The notes under the pieces: generated by a model
Databases searched by the model: none
Told to the model about the DNA's origin: nothing
Seen by the model: only the letters and a program-made list of their open reading frames with translations
Made by a program: the position numbers and the translations under genes
Assembly: GCA_045128735.1 (NCBI GenBank)
Contig: JBGVRT010000120.1
Coordinates: 62,001 to 126,000, forward strand
Length of the DNA stretch: 64,000 nucleotides
From: RGIG8775 sp045128735
GTDB lineage: Bacteria > Bacillota > Clostridia > Oscillospirales > CAG-272
Reading direction: 5' to 3'
Shown here: positions 8,494 through 17,368 of the stretch, piece after piece
Layout: each line of letters begins with the position of its first letter
Position numbering within the stretch: position 1 is the first letter of the stretch

Positions 8494-9555
8494 ATGGCGG
8501 AAAATCTTTTCAATAAACTAAAAAACGGAATATTTAACGTCGATATAGGCATCGATCTGGGAACTGCCAGCGTGCTCGTCTACGTAAAAGGACGCGGCAT
8601 AGTTCTTCACGAGCCCTCCGTTGTCATCGTTGAAAAAGACACCGAGCAGATAATTATGGTTGGTGAAGAAGCGCGTAAGGTGCTTGGCAGAACCAACGAT
8701 AAGCAGGAGGTCGTAAGACCGTTGCGCGGCGGCGTAATCAGCCGTTATAACGTAACCCTGCAAATGGTACAGCACTATATAAAAAAGGCTTGCGGAAATA
8801 CCCTTGTAAAGCCGAGAGTGCTTGTTTGCATCCCCTCGTGCGCTACCGAGGTGGAGGAGCTTGCGGTTATTGACGCTTCGGTTCAGGCAGGCGCAAGACA
8901 GCCATACCTTGTTGAGGAGCCTCTTGCGGCGGCAATCGGCGCGGGGCTTGACGTTGAAGAAGCACGCGGAAAAATGGTTATCGACATCGGCGGCGGAACT
9001 ACCGATATTGCCGTTGTTTCGCTTGACGGAATCGTAAATTCCGAGTCGATAAAAATAGCAGGTGATTCCTTTGACGACGCTATTATGCGTTACGTCCGCG
9101 AAAAATACGGAGTGGTTATAGGATATCCTACCGCAGAACAGGTAAAAATAAAGATAGGCACGCTGTCGCAGAGTAAGGAAAACCGCAGAATAGAGGTTAA
9201 GGGCAGATGTATCAAGACCAGAATGCCGAAATCGGTGATACTTTCCTCAAACGAGATACTCGGTGCGCTCTATCAGCCGGTTACCGCGATTATCGAGGCT
9301 GTTTCGCGCGTGATTATGTCAACTCCCCCCGAGCTTGTAAGCGACATTATTTCCACGGGAATAACCATGACGGGCGGCGGAAGCCTTCTCCCCGGACTTG
9401 ACAATCTTATTGAAAGAATCACGGGAATACGTACCCGCGTTGCGCCTAACGCGGTTACCTGCGTTGCGCTTGGAATGGGAAAATTGCTTGATACCCTGTC
9501 GGACAGACAGGACGGAGCAATAAATATCGCAAGAGATAGAATTAAGAGGGTTTAA
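8494..9555 (+). CDS. mreB: Rod shape-determining protein MreB
   Basis: 353 residues. MreB is the bacterial actin homologue that forms membrane-attached filaments guiding cell-wall synthesis. Phosphate-1 loop GIDLGTASVLVY lies near residues 19-30, phosphate-2 VIDIGGGTTDIAVV near 162-175, and the adenosine loop TGGGSLLPGL near 290. An amphipathic N-terminus (LFNKLKNGIF) could bind the membrane. The start follows ACGGAGGTAAAT. mreC and mreD are not downstream; instead a peptidase begins one base after the stop, so this may be a stand-alone MreB/Mbl type copy. Confidence 0.95.
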   Translation: MAENLFNKLKNGIFNVDIGIDLGTASVLVYVKGRGIVLHEPSVVIVEKDTEQIIMVGEEARKVLGRTNDKQEVVRPLRGGVISRYNVTLQMVQHYIKKACGNTLVKPRVLVCIPSCATEVEELAVIDASVQAGARQPYLVEEPLAAAIGAGLDVEEARGKMVIDIGGGTTDIAVVSLDGIVNSESIKIAGDSFDDAIMRYVREKYGVVIGYPTAEQVKIKIGTLSQSKENRRIEVKGRCIKTRMPKSVILSSNEILGALYQPVTAIIEAVSRVIMSTPPELVSDIISTGITMTGGGSLLPGLDNLIERITGIRTRVAPNAVTCVALGMGKLLDTLSDRQDGAINIARDRIKRV

Positions 9556-9556
9556 T

Positions 9557-10993
9557 ATGTCAGAATTAGTTGTTAAAAGCAGTATTGCACCCCGTATGTT
9601 TGAGCTTTTCGAGGAGATATGCAAAATTCCTCACGGCTCGGATAACGAGGCACAGATAGCAGAATATATATCAGATTTCGCAAAGGAAAGAGGACTTTGG
9701 GTTTATAAGGACGAGGCGAATAACGTGCTTGTCCGCAAGAACTCCACAAAGGGCAGAGAAAATGAGCCTATGATTCTTTTGCAGGGCCATACAGATATGG
9801 TCTGCGAAAAGGACGGAAACGTAAATCACGACTTTACTTCCGACGCGCTCAAGCTCTACGTTGACGGTGAGGGCTTTCTCCGCGCAAAGGGCACCACGCT
9901 TGGCGCAGATGACGGCGTGGCGGTGGCTTTGATGCTTGCCGTTCTTGACGGCGCAATCGAATCTCACCCCGCACTTGAGTGCCTTTTTACCGCAGGCGAG
10001 GAGATAGGAATGATAGGCGCGGGAAAATTTGACTTTTCTCTTATAAATGCCAGAAAAATGATAAATATCGACAGCGAGACCGAGGGCAAGGCGGTCGTGG
10101 GATGTGCGGGCGGCGTGAGAAGCGAGCTTTCGCTTCCCATCAAGCGCACCGAAAAGCAGGGCAACGGACTGCGTATAACTGTCGGCGGTCTTTGCGGCGG
10201 TCACTCGGGCGAGGATATCAATAAGGGCAGGGCAAACGCCAACCGCATTATGGGCAGAATCCTTACTGAGCTTTCTTTTAGGCTCGATATGGGAATTATC
10301 AGCATAAACGGCGGTTCAAAGGATAACGCAATTCCGAGAGAGTGCGTTGCAGACGTGTGCGTGCCCGACTTCTTTGAAGCACTCCTTGAGGTTGAGGCAC
10401 TTGCAAAGATAATCAGCAAGGAGCTTTGCACTGACGATAAGGGCTTTTTCTGCAGGGTGGAGCGTTGCGAAAATTCTGCCGTGCTTGACCTTGAGAGCGA
10501 GCAAAAGCTTATGCTTGCGATAAATAATACTCCTTGCGGTGTAATGGAAATGAGCAACGACGTTGACGGACTTGTGGAGTGGTCGGCAAATCTCGGAGTC
10601 GTGGATACTTGCACAGAGCAGGCAAAGCTTACGTTCCTTACCCGTTCAAGCATTGACGAGAGAATAGACTACTCGATGCACGCCCTTGACAGACTTGCAA
10701 AGACGCTTGGCGGAGAGGTCGGACACTTCGGAAGATACACGGGTTGGAGCTACGCAAAGCAGTCACCCGTAAGAGACGCGTATATGGCGGCTTACAAGGC
10801 GCTGTTCGGTAAGGATGCAGGTGCGGAAATAATCCACGCGGGACTTGAGTGCGGACTCGTTCGCGCAAATATTCCCGATATGGACATTATTTCCATAGGT
10901 CCCGACATTATCGCGCTTCACTCTCCGGGCGAAAAGCTTAATATAGCTTCTGCTGAAAGGCTTTGGACTCTTATTGAGTATATGCTGAAATAA
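9557..10993 (+). CDS. pepD: Aminoacyl-histidine dipeptidase (PepD type, M20 family)
   Basis: 478 residues, normal for PepD. It is a cytosolic two-zinc dipeptidase that splits Xaa-His and related dipeptides. Zinc and catalytic motifs are visible: GHTDMVCEK near residue 76, GADDGVAVALM near 116, TAGEEIGMIGAGKFD near 145, and a late HAGLECG near 425. The dimerisation (lid) domain contains GGLCGGHSGEDI. The ATG lies in AGGGTTTAATATG, after a weak site and one base after mreB, suggesting coupling. It is followed directly by an MFS gene that may export or import a related compound. Confidence 0.93.
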   Translation: MSELVVKSSIAPRMFELFEEICKIPHGSDNEAQIAEYISDFAKERGLWVYKDEANNVLVRKNSTKGRENEPMILLQGHTDMVCEKDGNVNHDFTSDALKLYVDGEGFLRAKGTTLGADDGVAVALMLAVLDGAIESHPALECLFTAGEEIGMIGAGKFDFSLINARKMINIDSETEGKAVVGCAGGVRSELSLPIKRTEKQGNGLRITVGGLCGGHSGEDINKGRANANRIMGRILTELSFRLDMGIISINGGSKDNAIPRECVADVCVPDFFEALLEVEALAKIISKELCTDDKGFFCRVERCENSAVLDLESEQKLMLAINNTPCGVMEMSNDVDGLVEWSANLGVVDTCTEQAKLTFLTRSSIDERIDYSMHALDRLAKTLGGEVGHFGRYTGWSYAKQSPVRDAYMAAYKALFGKDAGAEIIHAGLECGLVRANIPDMDIISIGPDIIALHSPGEKLNIASAERLWTLIEYMLK

Positions 10994-10994
10994 A

Positions 10995-12293
10995 ATGACA
11001 GAACAGACAGAAAAAAAGCCCCGTGAATCGGGGCTTTCGTCAAGTAAAATGATGTTTGTGCTGTGCTTTTTGGTGTACAGCGCGGCATACGTGGCAAGAG
11101 GAAATTTTGCCTACGCACGCTCGACAATGATAGCCGAGGGTGTAATAGATACGGGGCTTGCGGGCATCCTCAGCGCGGTTTATTTCGGCTGTTATGCCGT
11201 GGGTCAGCTTATAAACGGCGCGGCGGCAGACAGACGTCCGCCCTTTGCACTTGTTTGCGGAGGACTTTGTGCGATTGCCGTATCAAATGCGGCAATGATG
11301 CTTGAAGTCCCCGTCGTACTCCGAATTCTGATATGGGCACTTAACGGCTTTGGGCAGTCGATGCTCTGGTGTCCGATATTCTACATAATATCAAACGTAC
11401 TACACGGCAAAATAAGATTTTTTGCTATAACCGCAATAACGCTGACCACCCCAATAGGCAAGGCATCCTGTGCTTGGCTGTCGGGCTTGGCGGTGAGGTC
11501 GCAGAAGTGGCAGAACGTATTTCTTATGTCGGCTTCGGTTATCGTTGGCGTGCTTTGCCTGTGGATAGTCGGTATGCTGACCGTAAGGAAAAATCTTGTC
11601 GTTTCGCAAAGCCTGAAAAAATCCGAATCGGAGACAACCGAAAAAAGCAACGGACTTTTTGAGATGCTTTCAAGGAGCGGAATGCTGCTTATGCTTCCCG
11701 CAATGCTTGTTTACGGACTTTTCTTAAATGGCGTAGTCGAGCTTATTCCCACGATTCTTTCAAATGAATACGGACTCTCTCCTACAGCGGCGGCGTGGCT
11801 CGATTCGCTTGTTCCCATACTCGGCTCGCTTGGGGTTATAGCCGCAAACTTCGTTTATATCAAAATGTTTAAGCGTAACGAGATGAAAAGCGCACTTTTT
11901 ACAATGTCGGTGTCAATAGCTCCTATGCTCGTAATGCTTGCACTGGCTCTCGGAGGGGGGAACGGTACTTTGTTTGGCAGATATGCAGACTCGGCGGCGT
12001 TTGTCATCACTTACGGTCTTGTTTATATCCTTCAGCTTTCCTTCGGGCATTTCAGCGTCTCGCTTGCGCCCATGCACTTTTCAAGATTCGGTCTGGCGGC
12101 AACAATGTCGGGGCTTGTTAATGCAGTAGGCTACGGCGGAAGCGCGCTCGCATCCTACGTTATGAGCTACGCAGTTGAGCGATTGCCTCTTTGGCAAACC
12201 GTGAGTATATGGATAGCCTGCCTTGTTGCGGCAAGTCTGCTCCTTGTTCTCGCATTGTTGAAGTGGAATAAATTTAAGGAGCTGTATTCTTAA
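10995..12293 (+). CDS. Major facilitator superfamily transporter
   Basis: 432 residues, about 12 membrane segments; the first begins at MMFVLCFLVYSAAY. The general look, with a sugar-phosphate-antiporter-like GYGGSALASYVM near the C-terminus, suggests the organophosphate/glycerol-phosphate antiporter branch, but the substrate cannot be read. The start is uncertain: ATG 10995 has no ribosome binding site of its own (coupling to pepD would be needed), and ATG 11049, just before the first membrane helix, is possible. A terminator-like hairpin (11015-11037) lies between the two candidate starts. The stop codon lies inside the terminator at 12276. Confidence 0.85.
   Translation: MTEQTEKKPRESGLSSSKMMFVLCFLVYSAAYVARGNFAYARSTMIAEGVIDTGLAGILSAVYFGCYAVGQLINGAAADRRPPFALVCGGLCAIAVSNAAMMLEVPVVLRILIWALNGFGQSMLWCPIFYIISNVLHGKIRFFAITAITLTTPIGKASCAWLSGLAVRSQKWQNVFLMSASVIVGVLCLWIVGMLTVRKNLVVSQSLKKSESETTEKSNGLFEMLSRSGMLLMLPAMLVYGLFLNGVVELIPTILSNEYGLSPTAAAWLDSLVPILGSLGVIAANFVYIKMFKRNEMKSALFTMSVSIAPMLVMLALALGGGNGTLFGRYADSAAFVITYGLVYILQLSFGHFSVSLAPMHFSRFGLAATMSGLVNAVGYGGSALASYVMSYAVERLPLWQTVSIWIACLVAASLLLVLALLKWNKFKELYS
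11015..11037 (+). promoter_or_regulatory. Terminator-like hairpin at the start of the MFS gene
   Basis: AAAGCCCC and GGGGCTTT pair around a seven-base loop, within 25 bases of the pepD stop and inside the first codons of the longest MFS reading. No T run follows beyond TTT. It could be a leaky terminator or attenuator between pepD and the transporter. Confidence 0.5.
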
Positions 12294-12312
12294 CGAATCA
12301 GCTCCTTTTGCG
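12276..12312. terminator. Bidirectional terminator between the MFS and FolC-like genes
   Basis: AAGGAGCTG and CAGCTCCTT pair across a loop that contains the MFS stop codon, followed by TTTTG. It lies between convergent genes and belongs to a recurring AGGAGCTG-type stem used several times in this window. Confidence 0.75.
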
Positions 12313-12329
12313 TTTAACGGCAAATATTT

Positions 12330-13493
12330 TTACATCAATATTTCTTTGGTTATTTTGGAGATTTGCTCGCAGTATTCCGAAGTTCCCGAAATGATAACCG
12401 TATCATTTTCGCCAAGAGTGGAAATCAACTCGCGTAGGATCTTTCTTGCACCCTTTTCAGCAATCTCGGTCACCTTTGCGTCACGCCCCATAAGCGCAAA
12501 TTCCTCGGATATTCTGCGCCTTCCGCCTTCGCAAATTACAGTTGGATTTTTGCTTATAAACGAGGATTGCATTTTCAGCGTCTCAATAAGCCTTCTGCGG
12601 CGGTTTTCGCTGTCGGCGCGGTCAACTATGATCGTCGGCATAACCGAAAGCATCTCAAACCTTAAGGGGATACCCTGACCGAGCACGGCAGAGCAGATAT
12701 CTACGTTGGATATCCTGAAACCAAGACGGCTGAGCGCCTCTGCCGCTTCAATTACGGTAAGCATATTGTAAATCTGATAATACGCGCCCGTGCCGATTGA
12801 ATATAACTTTGTCTGATAGGTGAATTCTATCCGCTTGAGCGAAGCAGACATAAATATGAAGGCGTTTCTGAGCGGCATCGAAAGTCGGCAGTTTATTTCG
12901 GCGCACTTGTCGAAAATTATTTTGTATATCTCGCGTGATTGCATCGCGGTAACCGTCTCACCCGTCTGCCTGTCAAGTCTCGCGCAAATTTCACGCGCTG
13001 CTTTTTGGTCGTTGATTGTGGTTATTATCGTAAGCAGAGGAGCATCAATCGCCGAATACGCCGCCGTGTCGGTCTCTATTATCGCGAAATCGCAGTTGCA
13101 GGCATCAAAAGCCAGAAGCGCAATGGCAATAAGCATATCCTGTGCCGATGGGGAAAAATCAGCGTCCTCTTTTCTGACTTCCGCAATAGCGTTTTTTACC
13201 TTTTCTGCCGAGTCGGTGAAAAGGTCGATGGATATGGGCTTTTCGTCTACGCACACGCTTTCGCGTACCGAATGAATGAAGGGCGTTGTCAGTCTTCCGA
13301 CTCTGTAGCCCGCCGCGCTGACAGCGGCAGAGAGAAGAATTACCGTCGAGCTTTTTCCCGACTCGCCCATAACCTTGATAACCCTCGTCCTTTTTTCGGG
13401 CGAATCAATGGCGGCGCATAGCTTTTTTGCTGCATCTGGCGAGCTGATGTGGGGCGCGGCAAGTATCATTTTTTCAGCGTTGGTGTAGGTCAT
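12330..13493 (-). CDS. FolC/Mur-ligase-like protein with altered active-site motifs
   Basis: 387 residues. The layout follows folylpolyglutamate/dihydrofolate synthase: a P-loop region VIKVMGESGKSSTVILL where FolC has a GTNGKGS-type loop, then IIETDTAAYSAIDAP, and the C-terminal stretch IPLRFEMLSVMPTIIVDRAD, which lines up with the FolC PGRFE...DGAHNP region. Here DGAHN reads DRADS, so the usual histidine is missing. It may be a relative with another substrate or no ligase activity. Its ATG overlaps the stop of the upstream methyltransferase (ATGA), in an operon with plsY. Family placement is inference from pattern; substrate unknown. Confidence 0.65.
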   Translation of the reverse strand: MTYTNAEKMILAAPHISSPDAAKKLCAAIDSPEKRTRVIKVMGESGKSSTVILLSAAVSAAGYRVGRLTTPFIHSVRESVCVDEKPISIDLFTDSAEKVKNAIAEVRKEDADFSPSAQDMLIAIALLAFDACNCDFAIIETDTAAYSAIDAPLLTIITTINDQKAAREICARLDRQTGETVTAMQSREIYKIIFDKCAEINCRLSMPLRNAFIFMSASLKRIEFTYQTKLYSIGTGAYYQIYNMLTVIEAAEALSRLGFRISNVDICSAVLGQGIPLRFEMLSVMPTIIVDRADSENRRRRLIETLKMQSSFISKNPTVICEGGRRRISEEFALMGRDAKVTEIAEKGARKILRELISTLGENDTVIISGTSEYCEQISKITKEILM

Positions 13494-14662
13494 TTTTCAC
13501 CGCCAAGCAGGAATTTTTTTGCCTCGTTGTATTCTTTGAGCGCGTCGCGGCAGCGCTGTGCCTCGGGAGAATATCTCTTTACGGCGCGGAGCATAATGTT
13601 TTTCGGTGTCTCCTCGGGGTCAATAAGCTCAAGGGCGTCGGTGATATAGCCGTTTGCCTCAAGGAGCTTGAGACGAAGCGAGTCGGTCAGCGCGTCGCAA
13701 AGCTTTTGACGGAGCATAGAATGCTCGGTAACAAACGAAAGAGCAGGGCAGTTTATGGTGTGATTTAGTTCGTGGTGACAGCAGGGAGTTGAAAGTATGA
13801 CTCTTGCGCCCCAATCCATAGCCTTTCCAAGAACTATATCTGTTGCCGTGTCGCAGGCGTGAAGCGAGATTACAAGCGATGGCGCGCCCTCGGGCTCGTA
13901 TTTGGTAATGTCGCCGCAAATAAAGCTTAAACCGTCAAAACCGAGAAGCTGACAAACGCCGTTGCAGTAGTCGATAACGTCAGCCTTAAGGTCAACACCC
14001 GTCATTATAACATCTCTGCCAAGTACGTTCTTAAGATAGTGATACGCCGCAAAGGAAAGATAGCTCTTGCCGCAGCAGAGGTCGCAAACGCGGAGCACGC
14101 CCTTGTCGGGGAGATACTTTACAACGTCGCGGATATGCTCGAGAAATCTGTTTATCTGCTTGAATTTTGAACGTCTGCGGTCAAACACCCGTCCGTTCTC
14201 GTCGCTGACTCCCAAAAGCTTGAGAAACGGCTCGTTTCCGCTTAGAATATGAGTTTTTCCGTCGTCGTTGCCACGGTCTGGAAGAGTCTCCTCAATATCT
14301 CCCTCAAGCTTTGCGAACAGCTTTTTGTCACCGATAAGAGTGACCTTGCCGCTTTTTGCGCGCTTAAGCTCGGCATCACCCGCAGTGGTTATAAGGTTTA
14401 CCTGCGAAAAGCCGCCAAGAAGCTCGGCAACGCTGTCCACGTCGGTTACCGAGACGTTTTGGTGGAGTGCCTTGTTGTCGGCTGTGAAGCGCTCTGCTTG
14501 AAGCACCTCCTTGCCCGAAATCAGCTTTTTGGTTATAACCGTACGCAGAGTCGTTTTGTCGAAAGGCTTTGAAAGTACGGCTTTTTTTAATATTTTTTTC
14601 TGCGCGCAAAGCGAAATAAGTTCGGCAAAGCGCACTTCGGGGGATGTGGTGTTAGTTTCCAT
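13490..14662 (-). CDS. SAM-dependent methyltransferase, METTL25-like
   Basis: 390 residues. The N-terminal third is unassigned; a Rossmann methyltransferase domain follows, with motif I LRVCDLCCGKSYLSFA, the acidic end of strand 2 in TGVDLKADVI, and LVISLHACDTATD, then STPCCHHELN. The DLCCGKSYLS and PCCHHEL patterns are those of the Methyltransf_32 type family (METTL25/RRNAD-like), whose bacterial substrates are mostly unknown. It lies 11 bases after plsY and overlaps the FolC-like gene by four bases, so all three are one transcript. A longer N-terminus than the bare domain suggests substrate recognition there. Confidence 0.8.
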   Translation of the reverse strand: METNTTSPEVRFAELISLCAQKKILKKAVLSKPFDKTTLRTVITKKLISGKEVLQAERFTADNKALHQNVSVTDVDSVAELLGGFSQVNLITTAGDAELKRAKSGKVTLIGDKKLFAKLEGDIEETLPDRGNDDGKTHILSGNEPFLKLLGVSDENGRVFDRRRSKFKQINRFLEHIRDVVKYLPDKGVLRVCDLCCGKSYLSFAAYHYLKNVLGRDVIMTGVDLKADVIDYCNGVCQLLGFDGLSFICGDITKYEPEGAPSLVISLHACDTATDIVLGKAMDWGARVILSTPCCHHELNHTINCPALSFVTEHSMLRQKLCDALTDSLRLKLLEANGYITDALELIDPEETPKNIMLRAVKRYSPEAQRCRDALKEYNEAKKFLLGGEK

Positions 14663-14673
14663 TTTAACCTCGG

Positions 14674-15408
14674 TTATTTGTTTTCGCTCTCTTTGTCCTC
14701 GCCCTCGGCAGAGGTCTTTTTGTGACTCTTGAAGGAGATTTTCGACTCCTTGCCCTCGCGAAGTCGCTTAATGTTGGAACGGTGCATAAAAATTACAAGT
14801 GCCGCAACGATTGCCGCGCAGATAACGTTAAATCCAGTATTTCCAAAGCGTGAAAGAACAAAGGGGTAAATCAGCATACACATAACCGAGCCGAGCGAAA
14901 CGTACTTGGTTCCGATAACGATAATAAGAAATACAAGGAAAAGAATAGCAAAAACAATGGGATTTGTAACGAGTACGACCATTGCCGTAGTTGCTACGCC
15001 CTTGCCGCCCTTGAACTTGTAGAAGCATGGGAACATATGCCCGAGTACAACGAAAAGTCCCGCAATAGACGCGCCTATGTCGGCAAAAATAAGCATACCG
15101 AACCAAACCGAAAGCGCACCCTTGAGCATATCGCAGATAAGCGTTGCCGCCGCAGGGAGCTTTCCGTAGGTGCGGAGCATATTCGTCATTCCCGCGTTGC
15201 CGCTGCCGTATTTTCTGATGTCGTCGCGGTAGAAAAGCTTTGAAATGATTATCGCAAAGTTAAGGCTTCCCAGAATATATGGAACTATCATACAAATGAG
15301 TACTCCGCCAAGGACGAGAGCCCAGAGCGCCCCGCCGTCAAGCGAGTGAGTATGTATAAGATTTGTCACAAGACTGTTTGCGTAGGTTGCAAGATTTTCA
15401 GCGTTCAT
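14674..15408 (-). CDS. plsY: Glycerol-3-phosphate acyltransferase PlsY
   Basis: 244 residues, longer than the usual ~200 because of an N-terminal leader (NLATYANSLV...) and a charged C-terminal tail (KSHKKTSAEGEDKESENK). It transfers acyl groups from acyl-phosphate to glycerol-3-phosphate, the first step of phospholipid synthesis, in the membrane. The three family motifs are present: GSGNAGMTN, GHMFPCFYKFKGGKGVAT and HRSNIKRLREG. About five to six membrane helices. It is preceded by a DUF3006 gene 15 bases upstream and followed by the methyltransferase. The acyl-phosphate partner plsX is not in the window. Confidence 0.94.
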   Translation of the reverse strand: MNAENLATYANSLVTNLIHTHSLDGGALWALVLGGVLICMIVPYILGSLNFAIIISKLFYRDDIRKYGSGNAGMTNMLRTYGKLPAAATLICDMLKGALSVWFGMLIFADIGASIAGLFVVLGHMFPCFYKFKGGKGVATTAMVVLVTNPIVFAILFLVFLIIVIGTKYVSLGSVMCMLIYPFVLSRFGNTGFNVICAAIVAALVIFMHRSNIKRLREGKESKISFKSHKKTSAEGEDKESENK

Positions 15409-15423
15409 ATTGATTTCCTTTCG

Positions 15424-15657
15424 TTATTTCCTGTTGCGTTTGAAAATGTTTTTCGTCCTTGCGGAAAGGTCCTTTTTGCGTTTTTCTGTCTCATCTTCAA
15501 GAGGAGTGACCGAAATCAGCTTGCCGTCTTTGTCAAATTCGGCAAGAACAATAAGCCCCTCGGCAAGTCCCTCTGCGGAAAGCTCGTATTTTTTGTCACC
15601 GCCGTAGCAAACGGCAATACCTCCCTCAATGCGGTCAACAGAAAGCTTTATTTCCAC
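15424..15657 (-). CDS. DUF3006-type small protein
   Basis: 77 residues, starting at a GTG. I chose it because GGAGGTGTTTTTT lies directly upstream; the longer reading from 15792 crosses the divergent promoter region. The core KLSVDRIEGGIAVCYG followed by VLAEFDKDGKLISV fits DUF3006, a small beta-rich domain of unknown role common in Firmicutes. The C-terminus is basic (KKDLSARTKNIFKRNRK), which may contact nucleic acid or membrane. First gene of the plsY operon, divergent from galT. Confidence 0.78.
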   Translation of the reverse strand: MEIKLSVDRIEGGIAVCYGGDKKYELSAEGLAEGLIVLAEFDKDGKLISVTPLEDETEKRKKDLSARTKNIFKRNRK

Positions 15658-15747
15658 AAAAAACACCTCCAAAATCGCAAAATTCCGCGTGTTATTTTTA
15701 ATTATATCATATTTTGAAAAAATATTCAATATTTTTTTCAATATTCT

Positions 15748-15776
15748 TTGACATTCGGAGAGATTAGTGGTATAAT
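15748..15776 (+). promoter_or_regulatory. Promoter of galT
   Basis: TTGACA (15748-15753), 17 bases, TATAAT (15771-15776): full consensus in both boxes, 33 bases before the galT ATG. Confidence 0.88.
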
Positions 15777-15809
15777 TAAGTCGTATGAACATCGAAAGGA
15801 CTTTTTTGT

Positions 15810-17306
15810 ATGAGAAATATTTGCAATTTGATATGTGACCTTGTGGATTATGCTCTTGAGCACGGACTTATCGAGGAGTGCGACAGAGTTTACGCCACCA
15901 ACAGAATTCTTGAAAAGCTTGGCGTGTCCGACTACGCACCCGAAGCTCACGAAAAGCTTACCGAGCTTGAGGATATACTCGGCGGAATCTGCGACTACGC
16001 CGCAGAGCAGGGAATTTGCGAAAACAGCGTTGTTTACCGCGACCTTTTCGATACCGCCGTTATGGGACAGATAACCCCCCGTCCCTCAGAGGTAATCGCC
16101 AAGTTTAATTCGCTTTATGCCGAGTCACCCGAAAAGGCGACCGACTATTTCTATAAGCTCGCCCTTGACAGCGACTATATCCGTACCTACCGCGTTAAAA
16201 AGGACCTTAAGTGGAAAACTCCCTCGGAGTACGGCGAAATAGATATAACCGTAAACCTTTCCAAGCCAGAGAAGGACCCCAAGGCTATTGCCGCCGCAAA
16301 GCTTCTTCCTCAAAGCGGATACCCCAAATGCCTTCTTTGTCACGAAAACGAGGGCTATGCGGGCAACGCGGGTAAGCCCGCAAGACAGACGCTCCGTCAG
16401 ATTCCTATGACTATGGCAGGACAGCAGTGGTATCTTCAGTATTCCCCCTACGTTTATTATAACGAGCATTGCATAGCTCTTTCGGGCGAGCATACGCCTA
16501 TGAAGATAGACCGTTCCACTTTCGTAAAGCTCCTTGATTTCGTTGAGCTTTTCCCCCACTATTTCCTTGGCTCAAATGCCGACCTTCCCATCGTGGGCGG
16601 TTCAATACTTTCCCACGACCATATGCAGGGCGGTCACTATACCTTTGCAATGGAGCGCGCGCCTATTGAAGAAAAGATAAGCTTCAAAGGCTTTGACGGC
16701 GTTGAGGCAGGAATTGTAAAATGGCCGATGTCGGTAATCAGACTTCGTTCAAATGATAAGAACGCGCTCGTTGAGCTTGCCGATAAAATTCTCCTTGCGT
16801 GGAGAGGATACACCGACGAGTCAGCGTTTGTATTTGCCGAAACCGACGGTGAGCCCCACAATACGGTAACTCCCATTGCGAGAACCTCGGGCGGTATGCT
16901 TGAGCTTGATTTGGTTCTTCGTAACAATATTACAACAGAGGAGCATCCTCTCGGCGTATTCCACCCTCACGAGAAGCTTCACAATATCAAGAAGGAAAAT
17001 ATCGGACTTATTGAGGTAATGGGCCTTGCGGTACTTCCCTCAAGACTTAAGGCAGAGATTGAATTGCTTTGCGACGCGATCCTTGGCGGCAAGAATATTG
17101 CCGACGTTGCCGAGATAGAAAAGCATGCCGAGTGGTTCTCAGAGTTTGCCGATAAGTATGAATTTACAAAGGATAACGTAAAGGAAATTATCAAATCCGA
17201 GATTGGTAAGACCTTCGTAAAGGTTCTTGAGGATGCAGGCGTCTATAAGCGCACAGCCGAGGGCAAGGCAGCATTCCTTAAGTTCGTCGAATACGTTAAT
17301 AACTAA
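15810..17306 (+). CDS. galT: UDP-glucose--hexose-1-phosphate uridylyltransferase (type 2)
   Basis: 498 residues, the length of the Firmicutes GalT2 family. It exchanges UDP-glucose and galactose-1-phosphate in the Leloir pathway. Family landmarks are GYPKCLLCHENEGYAGN with its cysteines and the nucleotide-handling stretch ILSHDHMQGGHYTFAME near residues 265-281. The start follows CGAAAGGACTTTTTT. It stands alone here: galK and galE are not adjacent. It has a consensus promoter; the hairpin after its stop carries the ribosome binding site of the next gene. Confidence 0.95.
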   Translation: MRNICNLICDLVDYALEHGLIEECDRVYATNRILEKLGVSDYAPEAHEKLTELEDILGGICDYAAEQGICENSVVYRDLFDTAVMGQITPRPSEVIAKFNSLYAESPEKATDYFYKLALDSDYIRTYRVKKDLKWKTPSEYGEIDITVNLSKPEKDPKAIAAAKLLPQSGYPKCLLCHENEGYAGNAGKPARQTLRQIPMTMAGQQWYLQYSPYVYYNEHCIALSGEHTPMKIDRSTFVKLLDFVELFPHYFLGSNADLPIVGGSILSHDHMQGGHYTFAMERAPIEEKISFKGFDGVEAGIVKWPMSVIRLRSNDKNALVELADKILLAWRGYTDESAFVFAETDGEPHNTVTPIARTSGGMLELDLVLRNNITTEEHPLGVFHPHEKLHNIKKENIGLIEVMGLAVLPSRLKAEIELLCDAILGGKNIADVAEIEKHAEWFSEFADKYEFTKDNVKEIIKSEIGKTFVKVLEDAGVYKRTAEGKAAFLKFVEYVNN

Positions 17307-17314
17307 AACATATG

Positions 17315-17368
17315 ACCTCCGTTAAGTTTTCTGCATAAAATGTATTGAAAACTGTAACGGAGGTTTTT
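17315..17368 (+). promoter_or_regulatory. Long hairpin that ends the galT transcript and hides the next ribosome binding site
   Basis: Left arm 17315-17331 and right arm 17347-17364 pair over 17 bp with a single bulged base (ACCTCCGTTA...TAACGGAGGT); loop 15 bases; then TTTTT. The right arm contains the Shine-Dalgarno ACGGAGGT used by the gene at 17369, so read-through RNA would fold and block its translation. Confidence 0.75.

Noticed and set aside
12330..13493. MurT-type glutamine amidotransferase partner reading for the FolC-like gene
   Set aside because: No GatD neighbour and the C-terminal motifs line up better with FolC; MurT-type zinc cysteines are absent.
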